Source: Pseudomonas sp. NC02
Lineage (GTDB): Bacteria; Pseudomonadota; Gammaproteobacteria; Pseudomonadales; Pseudomonadaceae
Assembly (NCBI RefSeq): GCF_002874965.1
Contig: NZ_CP025624.1
Coordinates: forward strand, 6,634,001 to 6,698,000
Length of the DNA: 64,000 nt
Reading direction: 5' to 3'
Of this stretch, positions 1 to 10,209 are shown in pieces. The notes under the pieces were generated by a model that ran no database searches, was not told the origin of the DNA, and worked only from the letters and a program-made list of their open reading frames with translations. Every line of letters begins with the position of its first letter. Position 1 is the stretch's first letter. Both the position numbers and the translations under genes were made by a program.

Positions 1-1
1 C

Positions 2-1243
2 ACCAACGCCCTGCGCGAAGCCCGCAACCGGGGCGAGTTCATCCGCCGCGCCGAGGAGATCCTCGGGCACCCGGTAGAGGTCATCTCCGGCCGCGAGGAA
101 GCACGCCTGATCTACCTCGGCGTGTCCCACACCCTGGCCGACACTCCGGGCAAGCGCCTGGTGGCCGACATCGGCGGTGGCAGTACCGAATTCATTATTG
201 GCCAGCGCTTCGAGCCGCTGCTGCGCGAAAGCCTGCAAATGGGCTGCGTCAGCTACACCCAGCGCTATTTCAAGGACGGCAAGATCACCCCGGCCCGCTA
301 CGCCCAGGCTTATACGGCGGCGCGGCTGGAGATCATGAGCATCGAGCACGCCCTGCACCGCCTGACCTGGGATGAGGCCATCGGTTCGTCCGGCACCATC
401 CGCGCCATCGGCCTGGCCCTCAAGGCCGGCGGCCATGGCGCTGGCGAGGTCAACGCCGAAGGCCTGGCCTGGCTCAAGCGCAAGCTGTTCAAGCTGGGGG
501 ATGCCGAGAAGATCGACTTCGAAGGCATCAAGCCTGATCGCCGCACCATTTTCCCGGCGGGCCTGGCGATTCTCGAAGCGATTTTCGACGCCCTCGAACT
601 GCAACGCATGGACCACTGCGATGGCGCCCTGCGTGAAGGGGTGCTCTACGACCTGCTGGGCCGTCATCATCATGAAGACGTCCGTGAGCGCACCCTCAGC
701 TCGTTGATGGAGCGTTACCACGTCGACCTGGAACAGGCGGCGCGGGTTGAACGCAAGGCGCTGCATGCTTTCGACCAGGTCGCAGCGGATTGGGACCTGG
801 AAGACGGCGTGTGGCGTGAACTGCTGGGCTGGGCGGCCAAGGTCCATGAAGTGGGGCTGGACATCGCCCACTACCATTACCACAAGCACGGCGCCTACCT
901 GATTGAGCACTCGGACCTGGCGGGTTTCTCCCGTGAAGACCAGCAGATGCTCGCGCTGCTGGTACGCGGCCACCGCCGCAACATCCCCCGGGACAAGTTT
1001 GCCGAGTTCGGTGCCGAGGGCATCAAGCTGATTCGCCTGTGCGCGCTGCTGCGGTTTGCGATCCTGTTCCACCACATCCGTGGTACCCAGGAAATGCCGC
1101 AAGTGGTCCTGCGGGCCAATGCCGACAGCCTGGACGTGGTATTCCCGAAGAACTGGCTGGATGAAAACCAGCTGACCCAGGCGGATTTCGCCCAGGAAGC
1201 CGAGTGGCTGACGCGGGTTGGGTTCACGCTGAACGTGCGCTGA
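2..1243 (+). CDS. ppx: Exopolyphosphatase Ppx, 5' end cut by the window edge
   Basis: Hydrolyses terminal phosphates from long-chain polyphosphate, opposing the convergent ppk1. The reading frame is open from base 2, so the start and roughly the first 85-90 residues lie outside the window. The first in-window start-like codon (GTG at 122) is internal. The phosphate-binding loop DIGGGSTEF of the sugar kinase/Hsp70-type (Ppx/GppA) fold is clear, followed by a second fold motif (GSSGTIRA). The C-terminal third has the HD-like helical domain expected of long Ppx/GppA proteins ([18 protein letters not shown]). About 413 residues are visible of a family length near 500. GppA is the close alternative, but convergence with ppk1 favours Ppx. 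Confidence 0.93.
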   Translation, partial: TNALREARNRGEFIRRAEEILGHPVEVISGREEARLIYLGVSHTLADTPGKRLVADIGGGSTEFIIGQRFEPLLRESLQMGCVSYTQRYFKDGKITPARYAQAYTAARLEIMSIEHALHRLTWDEAIGSSGTIRAIGLALKAGGHGAGEVNAEGLAWLKRKLFKLGDAEKIDFEGIKPDRRTIFPAGLAILEAIFDALELQRMDHCDGALREGVLYDLLGRHHHEDVRERTLSSLMERYHVDLEQAARVERKALHAFDQVAADWDLEDGVWRELLGWAAKVHEVGLDIAHYHYHKHGAYLIEHSDLAGFSREDQQMLALLVRGHRRNIPRDKFAEFGAEGIKLIRLCALLRFAILFHHIRGTQEMPQVVLRANADSLDVVFPKNWLDENQLTQADFAQEAEWLTRVGFTLNVR

Positions 1244-1277
1244 TATGAGTGAGTGACGCGGAGCGTCACAGGATGTA

Positions 1278-1298
1278 TTCCCACGCAGAGCGTGGGAA
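1278..1298. repeat. Short perfect palindrome downstream of ppx
   Basis: TTCCCACGC and GCGTGGGAA form a perfect 9-bp stem around a three-base loop. It differs from the REPIN sequence that follows. Similar palindromes recur in fluorescens-group genomes (from memory). There is no T-run, so a terminator role is uncertain. Confidence 0.6.
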
Positions 1299-1318
1299 CA
1301 ATCCAACGCCACAAAACA

Positions 1319-1412
1319 AATGTGGGAGCGGGCTTGCTCGCGAAAGCGGTGGATCAGTCGCTGAATCTGTTGACTGAAACTCCGCCTTCGCGAGCAAGCC
1401 CGCTCCCACATT
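1319..1412. repeat. REPIN-type inverted repeat between ppx and ppk1
   Basis: Two inverted 26-bp arms, AATGTGGGAGCGGGCTTGCT onward and its reverse complement, enclose a non-conserved core. It occupies the convergent ppx/ppk1 junction. The same arms recur near 13.4, 27.9, 52.4 and 57.1 kb. They match the Pseudomonas REP doublets (REPINs) mobilised in trans by RAYT transposases; no RAYT gene is in the window. Confidence 0.9.
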
Positions 1413-1429
1413 TTTGACCGCGTCGGTTT

Positions 1430-3658
1430 TTAGTTCACCGTCAGAATCGGGCTGCCCAGCTTCTCCAGCAACGTCGCCTGGGCGCTGCGCGGGTTCTGGT
1501 TGCCGGTCGGGGTGTTGCGCACGTAGCGCCCGTCCGACTGCAGGCTCCAGCTGTGGGTGTTATCGGTGAGATAACTTTCCAGCTCCTTCTTGACCCGCAT
1601 GATCAGTTTCTTGCCTTCCACCGGGAAGCAGGTCTCCACGCGTTTGTCGAGGTTGCGCTCCATCCAGTCGGCACTGGAGAGGAACATCTGCTCCTCGCCG
1701 CCATTGAGGAAGTAGAACACCCGCGTGTGCTCCAGGAAGCGCCCGATGATCGAACGCACGTGGATGTTATGGGAGACCCCGGCGATGCCCGGCCGCAGGC
1801 AGCACATGCCACGCACCACCAAATCGATACGCACACCCGACTGGCTGGCCTTGTACAGCGCGCGGATGATCTTCGGATCGGTCAGCGAGTTGAACTTGGC
1901 GATGATGTGCGCCGGCTTGCCTTCGAGGGCGAACTGGGTCTCGCGGGCAATCATGTCGAGCATGCCCTTCTTCAGGGTGAACGGCGCGTGCAGCAGTTTC
2001 TTCATGCGCAAGGTCTTGCCCATGCCGATCAACTGGCTGAACAGCTTGCCGACGTCTTCACACAAGGCGTCGTCGGAGGTCAGGAGGCTGTAGTCGGTGT
2101 AGAGCTTGGCGTTGCCGGCGTGGTAGTTGCCGGTGCCCAAGTGGGCGTAGCGCACGATCTCACCGGCTTCGCGGCGCAGGATCAGCATCATCTTGGCGTG
2201 GGTCTTGAAGCCGACCACGCCGTAGATCACCACCGCACCGGCCGCCTGCAGGCGGCTGGCCAGTTGCAGGTTGGACTCTTCGTCGAACCGCGCCCGCAGT
2301 TCAATCACCGCCGTCACTTCCTTGCCGTTACGCGCGGCGTCTACCAGCGCATCGACGATTTCGGAGTTGGCGCCGGAGCGGTACAGGGTTTGGCGCACAG
2401 CCAGCACGTGCGGGTCCTTGGCGGCCTGGCGCAGCAGGTCGACCACCGGGGTGAAGGACTCGAATGGGTGCAGCAGCAGAATGTCCTGCTTGCTCACCAC
2501 ACTGAAGATGTTCTCGCTGTTTTGCAGCAGTTTCGGGATCTGCGGGGTGAACGGCGTGTATTGCAGCTCCGGGTGGCTGTCCAGGCCAGTAATGCTGAAC
2601 AGGCGCGTCAGGTTCACCGGGCCATTGACCTGGTACAGCTCGGTCTCGCTCAGGTTGAACTGCTTGAGCAGGTAGTCCGACAGGTGTTTCGGGCAGGTGT
2701 CCGCCACTTCCAGGCGCACCGCATCACCGTAGCGACGGGAGAACAGCTCGCCGCGCAGGGCGCGGGCCAAGTCTTCGACGTCTTCGGAGTCCAGCGCCAG
2801 GTCGGCGTTACGGGTCAGGCGGAACTGGTAGCAGCCCTTGACCTTCATGCCCTGGAACAGGTCATCGGCGTGGGCGTGGATCATCGACGAAAGGAATACA
2901 TAGTTATCGCCTGCGCCCCCCACCTCTTCCGGTACCTTGATGATCCGTGGCAACAGGCGCGGTGCCGGAATGATCGCAAGGCCGGAATCGCGACCGAAGG
3001 CGTCGATACCTTCCAGCTCGACGATGAAGTTCAGGCTCTTGTTCACCAGCAACGGGAACGGGTGCGTCGGGTCGAGGCCGATGGGGGTGATGATCGGCGA
3101 GATTTCGTCGCGGAAGTAGCGGCGCACCCAGGTCTTGATCTTGGTGGTCCAGTGACGGCGCCGGATGAAGCGCACGTGATGCTTTTCCAGTTCCGGCAGC
3201 AGGATGTCATTGAGGATCGCGTATTGGCGGTCCACGTGGCCGTGTACCAGCTCGCTGATGCGGGCCAGGGCCTGATGCGGTTGCAGGCCGTCGGCACCGG
3301 CTTGTTCACGGGCGAACGTGATCTGCTTCTTCAGGCCGGCGACACGGATCTCGAAGAACTCGTCCAGGTTGCTGGAGAAGATCAGCAGGAATTTCAGCCG
3401 CTCCAGCAACGGATAGGACTCATCCAGCGCCTGTTCCAGCACGCGGATGTTGAATTGCAGTTGTGACAGCTCGCGATGGATGTACAGGCTGCTGTCATCC
3501 AGGTTGGTAACCGCAACCACCGGTACCGGCGCGGCAGCGGGCGCTTCGGCCACCACGGCAGGCGGGGCCGGCTCCAGCTCCGGCGGGGTCTCGGTAGCTT
3601 GTTCGACCACCGGGTGAGCGTCTTTTACGGCAACTTCTGTGAGTCCTTCGGTATTCAT
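1430..3658 (-). CDS. ppk1: Polyphosphate kinase 1
   Basis: Reversibly transfers the gamma phosphate of ATP onto polyphosphate at the inner membrane or cytoplasm. At 742 residues it is slightly longer than the E. coli enzyme because of a Pro/Ala/Glu-rich N-terminal extension (about residues 1-50), after which the conserved body starts at about residue 58 ([12 protein letters not shown]). The two phospholipase-D-like histidines are visible and spaced as in E. coli PPK (His435/His454): His487 in KTHAKMM and His506 in [11 protein letters not shown], 19 residues apart. It is convergent with ppx across a REPIN and lies just downstream of hemB on the same strand with an 18-bp gap, so cotranscription with hemB is possible. 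Confidence 0.97.
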   Translation of the reverse strand: MNTEGLTEVAVKDAHPVVEQATETPPELEPAPPAVVAEAPAAAPVPVVAVTNLDDSSLYIHRELSQLQFNIRVLEQALDESYPLLERLKFLLIFSSNLDEFFEIRVAGLKKQITFAREQAGADGLQPHQALARISELVHGHVDRQYAILNDILLPELEKHHVRFIRRRHWTTKIKTWVRRYFRDEISPIITPIGLDPTHPFPLLVNKSLNFIVELEGIDAFGRDSGLAIIPAPRLLPRIIKVPEEVGGAGDNYVFLSSMIHAHADDLFQGMKVKGCYQFRLTRNADLALDSEDVEDLARALRGELFSRRYGDAVRLEVADTCPKHLSDYLLKQFNLSETELYQVNGPVNLTRLFSITGLDSHPELQYTPFTPQIPKLLQNSENIFSVVSKQDILLLHPFESFTPVVDLLRQAAKDPHVLAVRQTLYRSGANSEIVDALVDAARNGKEVTAVIELRARFDEESNLQLASRLQAAGAVVIYGVVGFKTHAKMMLILRREAGEIVRYAHLGTGNYHAGNAKLYTDYSLLTSDDALCEDVGKLFSQLIGMGKTLRMKKLLHAPFTLKKGMLDMIARETQFALEGKPAHIIAKFNSLTDPKIIRALYKASQSGVRIDLVVRGMCCLRPGIAGVSHNIHVRSIIGRFLEHTRVFYFLNGGEEQMFLSSADWMERNLDKRVETCFPVEGKKLIMRVKKELESYLTDNTHSWSLQSDGRYVRNTPTGNQNPRSAQATLLEKLGSPILTVN

Positions 3659-3676
3659 CGAGTGTTCCTGTGAGGG

Positions 3677-4774
<1,098 letters not shown>

Positions 4775-4919
4775 TCATGCGCCGTAAGGCAACCGGCGTG
4801 CGACCTGTAGTCGCATTCGTCGTTTATGTAGGAATTGTTCACTTCGTGACACATCTCGATACTTTCATGAATGTTCACGAAGGCGTAGGCTGCGCGTTCA
4901 TTTCGCCAGCACCCAGACC

Positions 4920-5558
4920 ATGCTTCAACAATTTCTGCATGACTTCGGCTACTTTGCGCTGTTCCTAGGCACCTTCTTCGAAGGCGAAACCATCCTGGTT
5001 CTCGCAGGCTTCCTGGCGTTCCGTGGATACATGGATATCAACCTGGTGGTGGTCGTTGCCTTTTTCGGCAGCTACGCCGGCGACCAGTTGTGGTACTTCC
5101 TGGGACGCAAGCACGGCCGCAAACTGTTGGCGCGCAAGCCGCGCTGGCAACTGCTGGGCGACAAGGCCCTGGAGCATATTCGCAAGCACCCGGACATCTG
5201 GGTGCTGAGCTTCCGGTTTGTCTACGGTTTGCGCACGGTGATGCCGGTGGCCATTGGTTTGTCGGGCTACCCGCCGGGTCGCTACCTGTTGCTCAACGGG
5301 ATTGGCGCCGCCGTGTGGGCCGCTGCGCTGGGCGCTGCGGCTTACCATTTCGGCGCGGTACTGGAAGGCATGCTGGGCAGCGTCAAGAAATACGAGCTGT
5401 GGGTGCTGGGCGCACTGCTGGTGCTGGGCCTGGGCTTGTGGATTCGCCGGCGCGTCAAGAACGCCCGCCTGACCCGCGAAGCCTGTGCCGCCGAGAAGGT
5501 TCGCCTGGCGGCCGGCGAACCTGAAAAAGCCGAAAAGCCTACGACGCCAGTCGAGTAA
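4920..5558 (+). CDS. DedA family membrane protein
   Basis: A 212-residue polytopic inner-membrane protein. It has the DedA hallmarks: an acidic re-entrant segment near the N-terminus (FFEGETILVLAGFLA, about residues 19-33) and the FRFVYGLRTVMP...G motif in the middle. DedA proteins act in membrane homeostasis, and some are undecaprenyl phosphate or phospholipid flippases; the substrate of this one is not deducible. The basic C-terminal tail (RRRVKNARLTRE onward) is probably cytoplasmic. Its last 20 bp overlap the 3' end of the convergent desaturase gene. Confidence 0.9.
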   Translation: MLQQFLHDFGYFALFLGTFFEGETILVLAGFLAFRGYMDINLVVVVAFFGSYAGDQLWYFLGRKHGRKLLARKPRWQLLGDKALEHIRKHPDIWVLSFRFVYGLRTVMPVAIGLSGYPPGRYLLLNGIGAAVWAAALGAAAYHFGAVLEGMLGSVKKYELWVLGALLVLGLGLWIRRRVKNARLTREACAAEKVRLAAGEPEKAEKPTTPVE

Positions 5559-6780
5559 GCCGGTCTCTGCAACAGTAGAGGCCGATGCCGCTGAGCAAGC
5601 TGTAACTGACCAGGCCCAGCCAGCCCAACGCGCTGGCCGGCCACAGCCCCACCAGCGGCGCCAGCCACACCAAAGGCACATTCAGTGCCAGGCGCAGCAG
5701 TTCAGCCTTCAACGCCCACGGGCGGTTCTCCAGCGCCACCCCCAGGGTAAACAACCCCAATGCCATCGCGCTCCAGCCCAACACCAGGGCAGCGGTCGGC
5801 AAGCCCTCGCCGAAATTCATCAGGTAGCTGCCAAAACCCACGTACGCGGCAAACTGCAGCGCGATGTAAATCTGTTGGCGCCCATCCAGCGGCACCTCGA
5901 ACTTGCGGAACTGGCTCAAGTCCGGCTTGGCCATCGGGTACTTTGCCGCCACATCCGCCGGGCGCCAACCGGTGCGCATGAACCAGATCCGCAGCTTGTC
6001 CCACCCACTTTCGGTGCGCCGTGCATCACTCCACAGCTGCGCATAAAACTGCAGGTTGGCCCACAGCGGGTTCCAACTGGCCAAGGGCGTGGTCACGCCA
6101 AAGATTACCGGCTCGTTATCGTCTTCTTCCTGGAAGGAGCCAAACAGGCGGTCCCAAATAATGAACACCCCGCCGTAGTTGCGATCCATGTAGAGAGCGT
6201 TCTGTGCATGGTGGGCCCGATGATTGGATGGCGTGACGAAGAACCACTCGTACCAGCCGAGCTTCGGCACATGCCGCGTATGCACCCAGAATTGATACAA
6301 CAGGTTGAGGGACGCCACGCTGATAAACACCACCAGCGGCACGCCCAACACGGCCAGCGGCAAGTAGAAGATCCAGCTCAGCAGGAAGCCGGTGCTGGTC
6401 TGGCGCAAGGCGGTGCTGAGGTTGTAGTCCTCGCTCTGGTGGTGCACGGAATGCGCGGCCCAGAGGATGTTGCGCTCATGGCCCATGCGATGCAGCCAGT
6501 AGTAGCAGAAGTCATAGAACACAAAAGCGAACACCCAGGTCCAGACGCTTTGGGCCGACAGCTCAATGATCGCCAGGTGCTTGAGGGCGAAGGCATAGGT
6601 GAGGATGCCCACCCCTTTGGTCAGCAGCCCCGTGGTGGTGGACAGCACGCCGGTGCTGAGGCTGTTGATGGCGTCGGCCACCCGGTAGTTGCGTTGGCCG
6701 CGCCGGTAGTCGGCCAGCAGCTCGACCACGATCAAGGCAATGAAAAACGGTACCGCGTAAGGGACGAAGTCCATGGGCAA
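5539..6780 (-). CDS. Sterol desaturase / fatty acid hydroxylase family membrane protein
   Basis: A 413-residue integral membrane di-iron enzyme. The histidine clusters that bind the two irons are all present: H97-R-M-G-H101, H110-S-V-H-H114, H167-T-R-H170 and H187-R-A-H-H191, flanked by hydrophobic segments. Family members hydroxylate or desaturate lipids such as fatty acids, sterols or alkylglycerols; the substrate cannot be named from sequence. The C-terminal third (about residues 280-413) carries extra hydrophobic segments beyond the catalytic domain. It is convergent with the DedA gene, and its stop lies inside that gene. Confidence 0.9.
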   Translation of the reverse strand: MPMDFVPYAVPFFIALIVVELLADYRRGQRNYRVADAINSLSTGVLSTTTGLLTKGVGILTYAFALKHLAIIELSAQSVWTWVFAFVFYDFCYYWLHRMGHERNILWAAHSVHHQSEDYNLSTALRQTSTGFLLSWIFYLPLAVLGVPLVVFISVASLNLLYQFWVHTRHVPKLGWYEWFFVTPSNHRAHHAQNALYMDRNYGGVFIIWDRLFGSFQEEDDNEPVIFGVTTPLASWNPLWANLQFYAQLWSDARRTESGWDKLRIWFMRTGWRPADVAAKYPMAKPDLSQFRKFEVPLDGRQQIYIALQFAAYVGFGSYLMNFGEGLPTAALVLGWSAMALGLFTLGVALENRPWALKAELLRLALNVPLVWLAPLVGLWPASALGWLGLVSYSLLSGIGLYCCRDRLTRLAS

Positions 6781-6889
6781 GTCCGGTCAATTATTGTTAC
6801 ATCTAGAGTAGGTGTAGCGGCTGGATATCCCATTGGCAATGAGTGACAAATGAGTAGACATTTAACGCCATGAATCAGGAGAAATGCCC

Positions 6890-7555
6890 ATGAGCAAAAA
6901 GATTGCAGTGATCCTTTCCGGCTGTGGCGTGTACGACGGGGCTGAGGTTCATGAAAGCGTGATCACCCTGCTGCGCCTGGACCAGCGCGGCGCCGAGGTG
7001 CAGTGTTTTGCGCCGAACATTGCCCAGTTGCATGTGATCAACCACCTGACGGGCGAGGAGATGCCCGAGTCGCGCAATGTGCTGGTGGAGTCGGCGCGCA
7101 TTGCCCGTGGCGAGGTGAAGGACATTCGTGAGGCCAACGCCGAGGATTTCGACGCACTGATCGTGCCCGGGGGGTTTGGCGCGGCGAAGAACCTGTCGAA
7201 CTTTGCCGTGGAAGGCGCCGGGTGCAGCGTCAACCCGCAGGTGCTGGAACTGGCCGAGGCGTTTGCCGAAGCGGGCAAGCCCGTCGGGCTGATCTGCATC
7301 TCGCCGGCGCTGGCAGCGAAGATCTATGGCCCAGGCGTGACCTGCACCATCGGCAATGACGCCGACACCGCAGCCGCCATGGACAAGATGGGCGCCACCC
7401 ACCAGGAATGCGCGGTCGACGACATCGTCGAAGACAAGGCGCGCAAGCTGGTGAGTACCCCGGCCTACATGCTGGGCAAACGCATCAGCGAAGTGGCGTC
7501 AGGCATCAACAAGCTGGTGGACCGGGTGCTGGAACTCACCCACGAGAACGATTAG
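6890..7555 (+). CDS. elbB: Isoprenoid biosynthesis glyoxalase ElbB (DJ-1/PfpI superfamily)
   Basis: A DJ-1/PfpI-fold protein of about 221 residues; E. coli ElbB has glyoxalase activity and was tied to isoprenoid production genetically. The nucleophilic elbow cysteine is Cys136 (GLICISP) and the conserved N-terminal acid is in GAEVHES (Glu19). The ATG at 6890 is preferred over that at 6884 because the CAGGAG Shine-Dalgarno (6876-6881) is 8 bp from the former and only 2 bp from the latter. The stop overlaps by 4 bp with the convergent yaiI-type gene. It diverges from the desaturase gene across about 100 bp. Confidence 0.93.
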   Translation: MSKKIAVILSGCGVYDGAEVHESVITLLRLDQRGAEVQCFAPNIAQLHVINHLTGEEMPESRNVLVESARIARGEVKDIREANAEDFDALIVPGGFGAAKNLSNFAVEGAGCSVNPQVLELAEAFAEAGKPVGLICISPALAAKIYGPGVTCTIGNDADTAAAMDKMGATHQECAVDDIVEDKARKLVSTPAYMLGKRISEVASGINKLVDRVLELTHEND

Positions 7556-8004
7556 GCCTTCATCAGCCGGGTCAGAATCCGATCCAGCGAATTGGCAAAC
7601 GCCTGCTTGTCCTTGTCCCCATGGGGCGGCGGGCCACCGCCCATCTGCCCCTGCTCCCGCAGATCGGTGAACAGGTTACGCACCGCCAGCCGCTCGCTCA
7701 TGTTCTGCGGGCTGAACTCCTTGCCTCGTGGGTCGAGCGCAGCCACGCCATTCTTCACCAAGCGGTCGGCCAACGGCACATCGCTGCAGATCACCAAGTC
7801 ACCGGGCACGGCGTGCTCCACCAGGTAGTCATCGGCCGCGTCCGGGCCGCTGGGCACCACGATCAACTTCACGCACGAGAAGCTCGGCTTGATCTGGCTC
7901 TGCCCGGCCACCAGCACCACTTCGAACTGGCGCTTGAGGGCGAACTTCACCACCTGATCCTTGGCTGCCCGGGGGCAGGCGTCTGCATCGATCCACACGC
8001 GCAT
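7552..8004 (-). CDS. YaiI/YqxD family (UPF0178) protein
   Basis: A 150-residue protein beginning MRVWIDADACPRAAK, the signature of the UPF0178 family, which has a PIN-like/NYN nuclease-related fold. The conserved acidic positions of such a fold are visible (DADAC near the N-terminus; SDVPLAD in the middle). No reaction has been firmly established for the family. It is 2 bp downstream of the FTR1 permease gene on the same strand, so it is probably cotranscribed with it, and its stop overlaps elbB by 4 bp. Confidence 0.9.
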   Translation of the reverse strand: MRVWIDADACPRAAKDQVVKFALKRQFEVVLVAGQSQIKPSFSCVKLIVVPSGPDAADDYLVEHAVPGDLVICSDVPLADRLVKNGVAALDPRGKEFSPQNMSERLAVRNLFTDLREQGQMGGGPPPHGDKDKQAFANSLDRILTRLMKA

Positions 8005-8006
8005 GG

Positions 8007-9902
8007 TTAAGCCACCACCCGGCGCTTTTCAGCGAGCCGGCTGCGACCGTACAGCACCACAATCGCCAGGATCGCCACAGCCTGGGCGCTCAGGGAATAG
8101 GCATCGGCGTGAATGCCCAGCCAGTCGAAGTCAAAGAACGCGACCGGCCGGGTGCCGAAGATCCCGGCTTCCTGCAACGCCTTGACGCCATGCCCGGCGA
8201 ATACCACCGACAGCGCGCACAGCAACGCCGCGTTTATGCCGAAGAACAGCGCCAGCGGCAGTTTCGCCGAGCCCCGTAGAATCACCCAGGCCAGGCCCAC
8301 CAACAGCACCAGCGCCGTGGCGCCACCGGCCAATACCGCGTTGTGCCCGGCAGGGCCGGCCTGCAACCACAGGGTTTCGTAGAACAGGATCACTTCGAAC
8401 AGCTCGCGGTACACCGAGAAGAACGCCAGCATCGCAAAACCGAAGCGCCCGCCACCGCCTACCAGGCTGCTCTTGATGTAGTCCTGCCAGGCGGCCGCGT
8501 GACGGCGGTCGTGCATCCACACCCCGAGCCACAGCACCATCACGCTGGCAAACAGCGCCGTGCAGCCTTCCAGCAACTCGCGCTGGGCGCCGCTGACGTC
8601 GATCACATAAGCCGCTAACGCCCACGTCGCCAAGCCGGCCAACAGCGCCAGGCCCCAGCCGACGTTGACGCTGCGCACCGCCGATTGCTGGCCGGTGTTA
8701 CGCAGGAACGCGAGAATCGCCGCCAGCACCAGGATCGCTTCCAGGCCTTCGCGCAGCAGGATCAACAAACCGGAGATGTAGCTCAGGGACCAGCTCAAGC
8801 CATCGCTGCCCAGCAGGCCGGCGGACTCGGTGAGCTTGCCCTTGGCCACATCCAGGCGCTGCTGCACTTGCTCGATCGGCAAGCCGTCCTGCAATGACTG
8901 CCGGTAGGCCATCAGGGCCTTTTCGGTGTCCTTGCGCACGTTGGCATCAACGTTATCGAGGGAGCTTTCAACCAGCTCGAAACCTTCCAGGTAGGCGGCT
9001 ACCGACAGGTCGTAGGCCTGCTCGTGCTCGCCATTGCGGAACGCGGCGAGGCTTTTGTCGAGGGTGGCCGCGGTGTAATCAAGCAACTGCGCCGGGCCAC
9101 GCTTGACCTGCGGCGGTTGGGCGCGCTGGGCGCGGAAGGTGGCAACTGCGCCGGGACCTTCGGCAGCCAGCACTTCGTTGGGGGTCTGGCGCGCGAGGTC
9201 GGCGAGGTTGAAGGACTTTTCACTGTTCGCGGCAGCCGGGTCGGCGGTGAAGCCGGCGATATAGGTCGCCAGGTCCCAGCGCTGGCGGTCGTCCAGTTGA
9301 TCGGCAAACGACGGCATGTCGGTGCCTTCCACGCCCAGACCCAGGGTGTTGTAGATCGCGTAGAGGCTCAAGCGATCGAGGCGTGCAGCGTCCCGCAGGT
9401 TGGCGGGCGGCGGCGTCATGCCCACGCTTGCGGGGCCATCGCCGGCGCCTGTGGCGCCGTGGCACACCGAGCAGTTCTGCGCGTACAGCGGCGCACCGCG
9501 CGTCGGATCGGGGGTAATGGCCGGGGCCTGGCTGACTTCATAGGCCACTGCCAACTTGGCGCCCAATTGCCGGGCCTGGTGCGCAACCACCGCGCCGTCC
9601 TGATGGGCCGTTACGGCGGCCAGCAGTTCATCCACGCCTTTGATCAGTTCGGCGCGCTCGGGCTTTTCCGGTAGATCGGCCACCAGCCCCTGCAACACCC
9701 CGAGAAACTCTACCTGTTCACGGTATTCGGAATCATCGATAACCTTGCCCGCCTCCACTGTCGGGGGGTAGTCCGCACCGATGTAGTCCAGTAAATGCAG
9801 GGCTTGGGGCGCGCCCTCGGCAGTTGCAGCCAGCAGGTTGAAACTGCACGACATCAACGCCGGCAGCACCAGCCAGGCAAGAAAACGGAAGGGGGCAATC
9901 AT
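8007..9902 (-). CDS. Cytochrome c / FTR1 family iron permease fusion
   Basis: A 631-residue inner-membrane protein with a signal sequence (residues 1-26), a periplasmic domain with one c-type heme site (C144-S-V-C-H148, axial Met probably M197 in TDMPSF), a helical linker (about 250-360), and an FTR1 permease of about seven segments with two iron-binding motifs (R-E-G-L-E at 384-388 and R-E-L-F-E at 499-503). In FTR1 systems ferrous iron is oxidised during uptake, normally by a multicopper oxidase or the EfeOB partners; here the heme domain is fused, suggesting the electron acceptor is built in (inference). No efeO or efeB neighbour is present and I could not find a convincing Fur box upstream. 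Confidence 0.92.
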   Translation of the reverse strand: MIAPFRFLAWLVLPALMSCSFNLLAATAEGAPQALHLLDYIGADYPPTVEAGKVIDDSEYREQVEFLGVLQGLVADLPEKPERAELIKGVDELLAAVTAHQDGAVVAHQARQLGAKLAVAYEVSQAPAITPDPTRGAPLYAQNCSVCHGATGAGDGPASVGMTPPPANLRDAARLDRLSLYAIYNTLGLGVEGTDMPSFADQLDDRQRWDLATYIAGFTADPAAANSEKSFNLADLARQTPNEVLAAEGPGAVATFRAQRAQPPQVKRGPAQLLDYTAATLDKSLAAFRNGEHEQAYDLSVAAYLEGFELVESSLDNVDANVRKDTEKALMAYRQSLQDGLPIEQVQQRLDVAKGKLTESAGLLGSDGLSWSLSYISGLLILLREGLEAILVLAAILAFLRNTGQQSAVRSVNVGWGLALLAGLATWALAAYVIDVSGAQRELLEGCTALFASVMVLWLGVWMHDRRHAAAWQDYIKSSLVGGGGRFGFAMLAFFSVYRELFEVILFYETLWLQAGPAGHNAVLAGGATALVLLVGLAWVILRGSAKLPLALFFGINAALLCALSVVFAGHGVKALQEAGIFGTRPVAFFDFDWLGIHADAYSLSAQAVAILAIVVLYGRSRLAEKRRVVA

Positions 9903-10209
9903 GAATGGATCTCAAAGGGAAATACGAAGTAACACATTGTCAAACCTTAAGGGGTTTGACTCAAGGCGTTAGTGATTCGGGGATGGGGATAACGACACTT
10001 AGGTAGTGGCATCCGAGCTAAAAATCGGATCCAAAAGGCCATTGTTTTGCCAGTAATGCAGCTTATAATGCCGCGCCTTCGTTATTTCGAAATGGCATTT
10101 CAGCTCCTCTTTTTATGAGGAATTGGCCGGATCGCAACGCCTTCCTGCCATTGGTGATTCGGCCCGACCAGCACATTCGGCCGATTACGTTCAGGGAAGA
10201 AGCTCTTCG
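9903..10209. other. Divergent intergenic region between the FTR1 permease and the lipoprotein operon
   Basis: A 307-bp gap holding the upstream regions of both divergent genes. Towards the right gene there is a good TATAAT box (10065-10070). I see no convincing Fur box, small gene or terminator. Confidence 0.6.
10043..10070 (+). promoter_or_regulatory. Candidate sigma-70 promoter of the lipoprotein operon
   Basis: TTGTTT (10043-10048) and a perfect TATAAT (10065-10070) are 16 bp apart and lie about 140 bp upstream of the COG3014 start. It is the best promoter match in this gap; the long leader after it contains nothing I recognise. Confidence 0.45.

Noticed and set aside
1553..3466. Long plus-strand frame (637 codons) opposite ppk1
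   Set aside because: Shadow of a GC-rich gene: His/Gln/Val-rich low-complexity protein with no motifs, while the minus strand encodes a complete PPK1.
9903..10209. Fur box upstream of the FTR1 permease
   Set aside because: No stretch comes close to the 19-bp GATAATGATAATCATTATC consensus.
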